The notes beneath the pieces are model-generated. The model did not search any database. It was not told the origin of the DNA and was given only the letters and a program-made list of their open reading frames with translations. A stretch of DNA of 64,000 nucleotides, taken from assembly GCA_028285265.1 (NCBI GenBank), contig JANQPX010000016.1, positions 62,001 through 126,000 on the forward strand. Direction: 5' to 3'. The stretch comes from Geminicoccaceae bacterium. Its GTDB lineage: Bacteria > Pseudomonadota > Alphaproteobacteria > Geminicoccales > Geminicoccaceae. Position 1 is the stretch's first letter; every line of letters starts with the position of its first letter. Positions 63,374 to 64,000 of the stretch are shown in pieces. The position numbers were made by a program, and so were the translations under genes.

Positions 63374-63489
63374 AGGTGTCGACGGCCGATCTGACGGAGT
63401 ATGTTTGATATGATAGGACCGATCAGCGTCTCGGCAGACTTCGAGGTTCATCGGCTATCGTGTCACCGAGTCAATCCGGAAGATGATGG

Positions 63490-64000
63490 ATGCGCCCTCT
63501 TGACGACAACAGGCTGAACGTCATCGCTCAGCGGATGTTAGCTGATTATGACGACGCCAATCCAGGCACCGTCTTTGCCGACGGCCTTAGGCTTTCAATT
63601 CCGGATGCTTGGCGGCTGCAAGCGGCCGTTGCAGCGCTTCGTGAACAACGCGGTGAAACCGCAGCCGGCTATAAGATCGGCTGCATTTCTAAGGGCAATC
63701 AAACGATGATGGGCTTGAACCATCCGGTTTGGGGACGCCTCTGGTCGAACGAGCTGCACGAGGATGGCGTCAATCTTAGAAAAACTGACTTTGCCAATCT
63801 TGCCCTCGAAGCTGAGTTCGCCGTCACCCTCAAACGCGCTGTGGATCCCAGCAACACGTCGCCAGAAGTGATCTTGGCTGCGGTTGGTGCTGTCTACCCG
63901 GTGATCGAGCTCCACAATCTTGTTCTCCGCGGGGACCCACCCCATGGCCATGAACTGATTGCCAATAATGGTATTCTTGCTGGTGTGGTTCGTGGGAAAG
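63490..64000 (+). CDS. 2-keto-4-pentenoate hydratase-like protein, 3' end beyond the window
   Basis: This is the N-terminal 170 residues of a fumarylacetoacetase-fold hydratase/decarboxylase (MhpD/HpaH/DmpE-like); the full family length is about 260. It begins MRPLDDNRLNVIAQRML, with GYKIGCISKGNQTMMGLNHPVWGRL as the conserved substrate loop, and EAEFAVTLKR and VIELHNLV carry metal-ligand-type acidic residues. Such enzymes add water to 2-hydroxydienoates after meta ring cleavage, or decarboxylate oxalocrotonate. It follows a cupin gene. Confidence 0.88.
   Translation, partial: MRPLDDNRLNVIAQRMLADYDDANPGTVFADGLRLSIPDAWRLQAAVAALREQRGETAAGYKIGCISKGNQTMMGLNHPVWGRLWSNELHEDGVNLRKTDFANLALEAEFAVTLKRAVDPSNTSPEVILAAVGAVYPVIELHNLVLRGDPPHGHELIANNGILAGVVRGK

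Overview
The window reads as an accessory, catabolism-rich segment of an alphaproteobacterial chromosome. This rests on gene content: two TRAP carriers, a tripartite tricarboxylate (TTT) carrier, a Liv-type ABC carrier, a BKACE enzyme, a BTLCP-type protease, and many GntR/IclR/LysR regulators beside short catabolic operons. Genus cannot be told from the sequence. No rRNA, tRNA, CRISPR array, phage gene or insertion sequence was seen.

Region 1 (1-12323): a tightly packed minus-strand run of about 13 genes starts at a cyclase-family hydrolase (11337) and runs off the left edge in a TRAP large permease. It encodes a cyclase, a cupin, an SDR, a 3-hydroxyacyl-CoA-dehydrogenase-type enzyme, a complete Liv ABC importer, a BKACE (beta-keto acid cleavage) enzyme and a complete TRAP importer. 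An IclR regulator is divergent. The set suits import and cleavage of a beta-hydroxy/beta-keto acid, possibly carnitine-like; the substrate is not readable.

Region 2 (12511-22360): a minus-strand operon gntR-oxc-frc-formyltransferase-fhs-tctC-tctB-tctA. Oxalyl-CoA decarboxylase and formyl-CoA transferase are unmistakable. Fhs and a stand-alone relative of the N-terminal half of 10-formyl-THF dehydrogenase link the formyl group to folate, and the TTT carrier is a good candidate oxalate importer. A perfect TGGTATACCA palindrome lies upstream of gntR.

Region 3 (22652-40384): a nitrogen-scavenging-like island. It holds LysR with a divergent NMT1-type ABC importer, an SDR and a dihydroorotase/allantoinase-like enzyme; a deaminase-like amidohydrolase; a TRAP importer plus amidohydrolase operon behind a textbook sigma-54 promoter (30510-30525); an Atu3266-like amidohydrolase; a Rieske ferredoxin; a formamidase-family enzyme; a phosphoribosyltransferase; and a J1-crystallin/SelJ-like ADP-ribosylglycohydrolase homologue.

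Region 4 (40683-50493): two GntR-controlled clusters. One has a D-2-hydroxyacid dehydrogenase, an SDR, a dihydroxyacetophenone-dioxygenase-like cupin and a TauE permease. The other has a PLP-dependent lyase and a sugar-type ABC importer lacking its ATPase. Both GntR promoters carry paired palindromes two helical turns apart.

Region 5 (50730-64000): an RND efflux pair, a multi-pass membrane protein with a broken or unusual start, a BTLCP protease followed by a strong terminator, an arginase-fold protein, an APH-family kinase, a membrane protein, an orphan response regulator, a GNAT acetyltransferase, a cupin and a partial hydratase. Genes here are looser, with several non-coding gaps.
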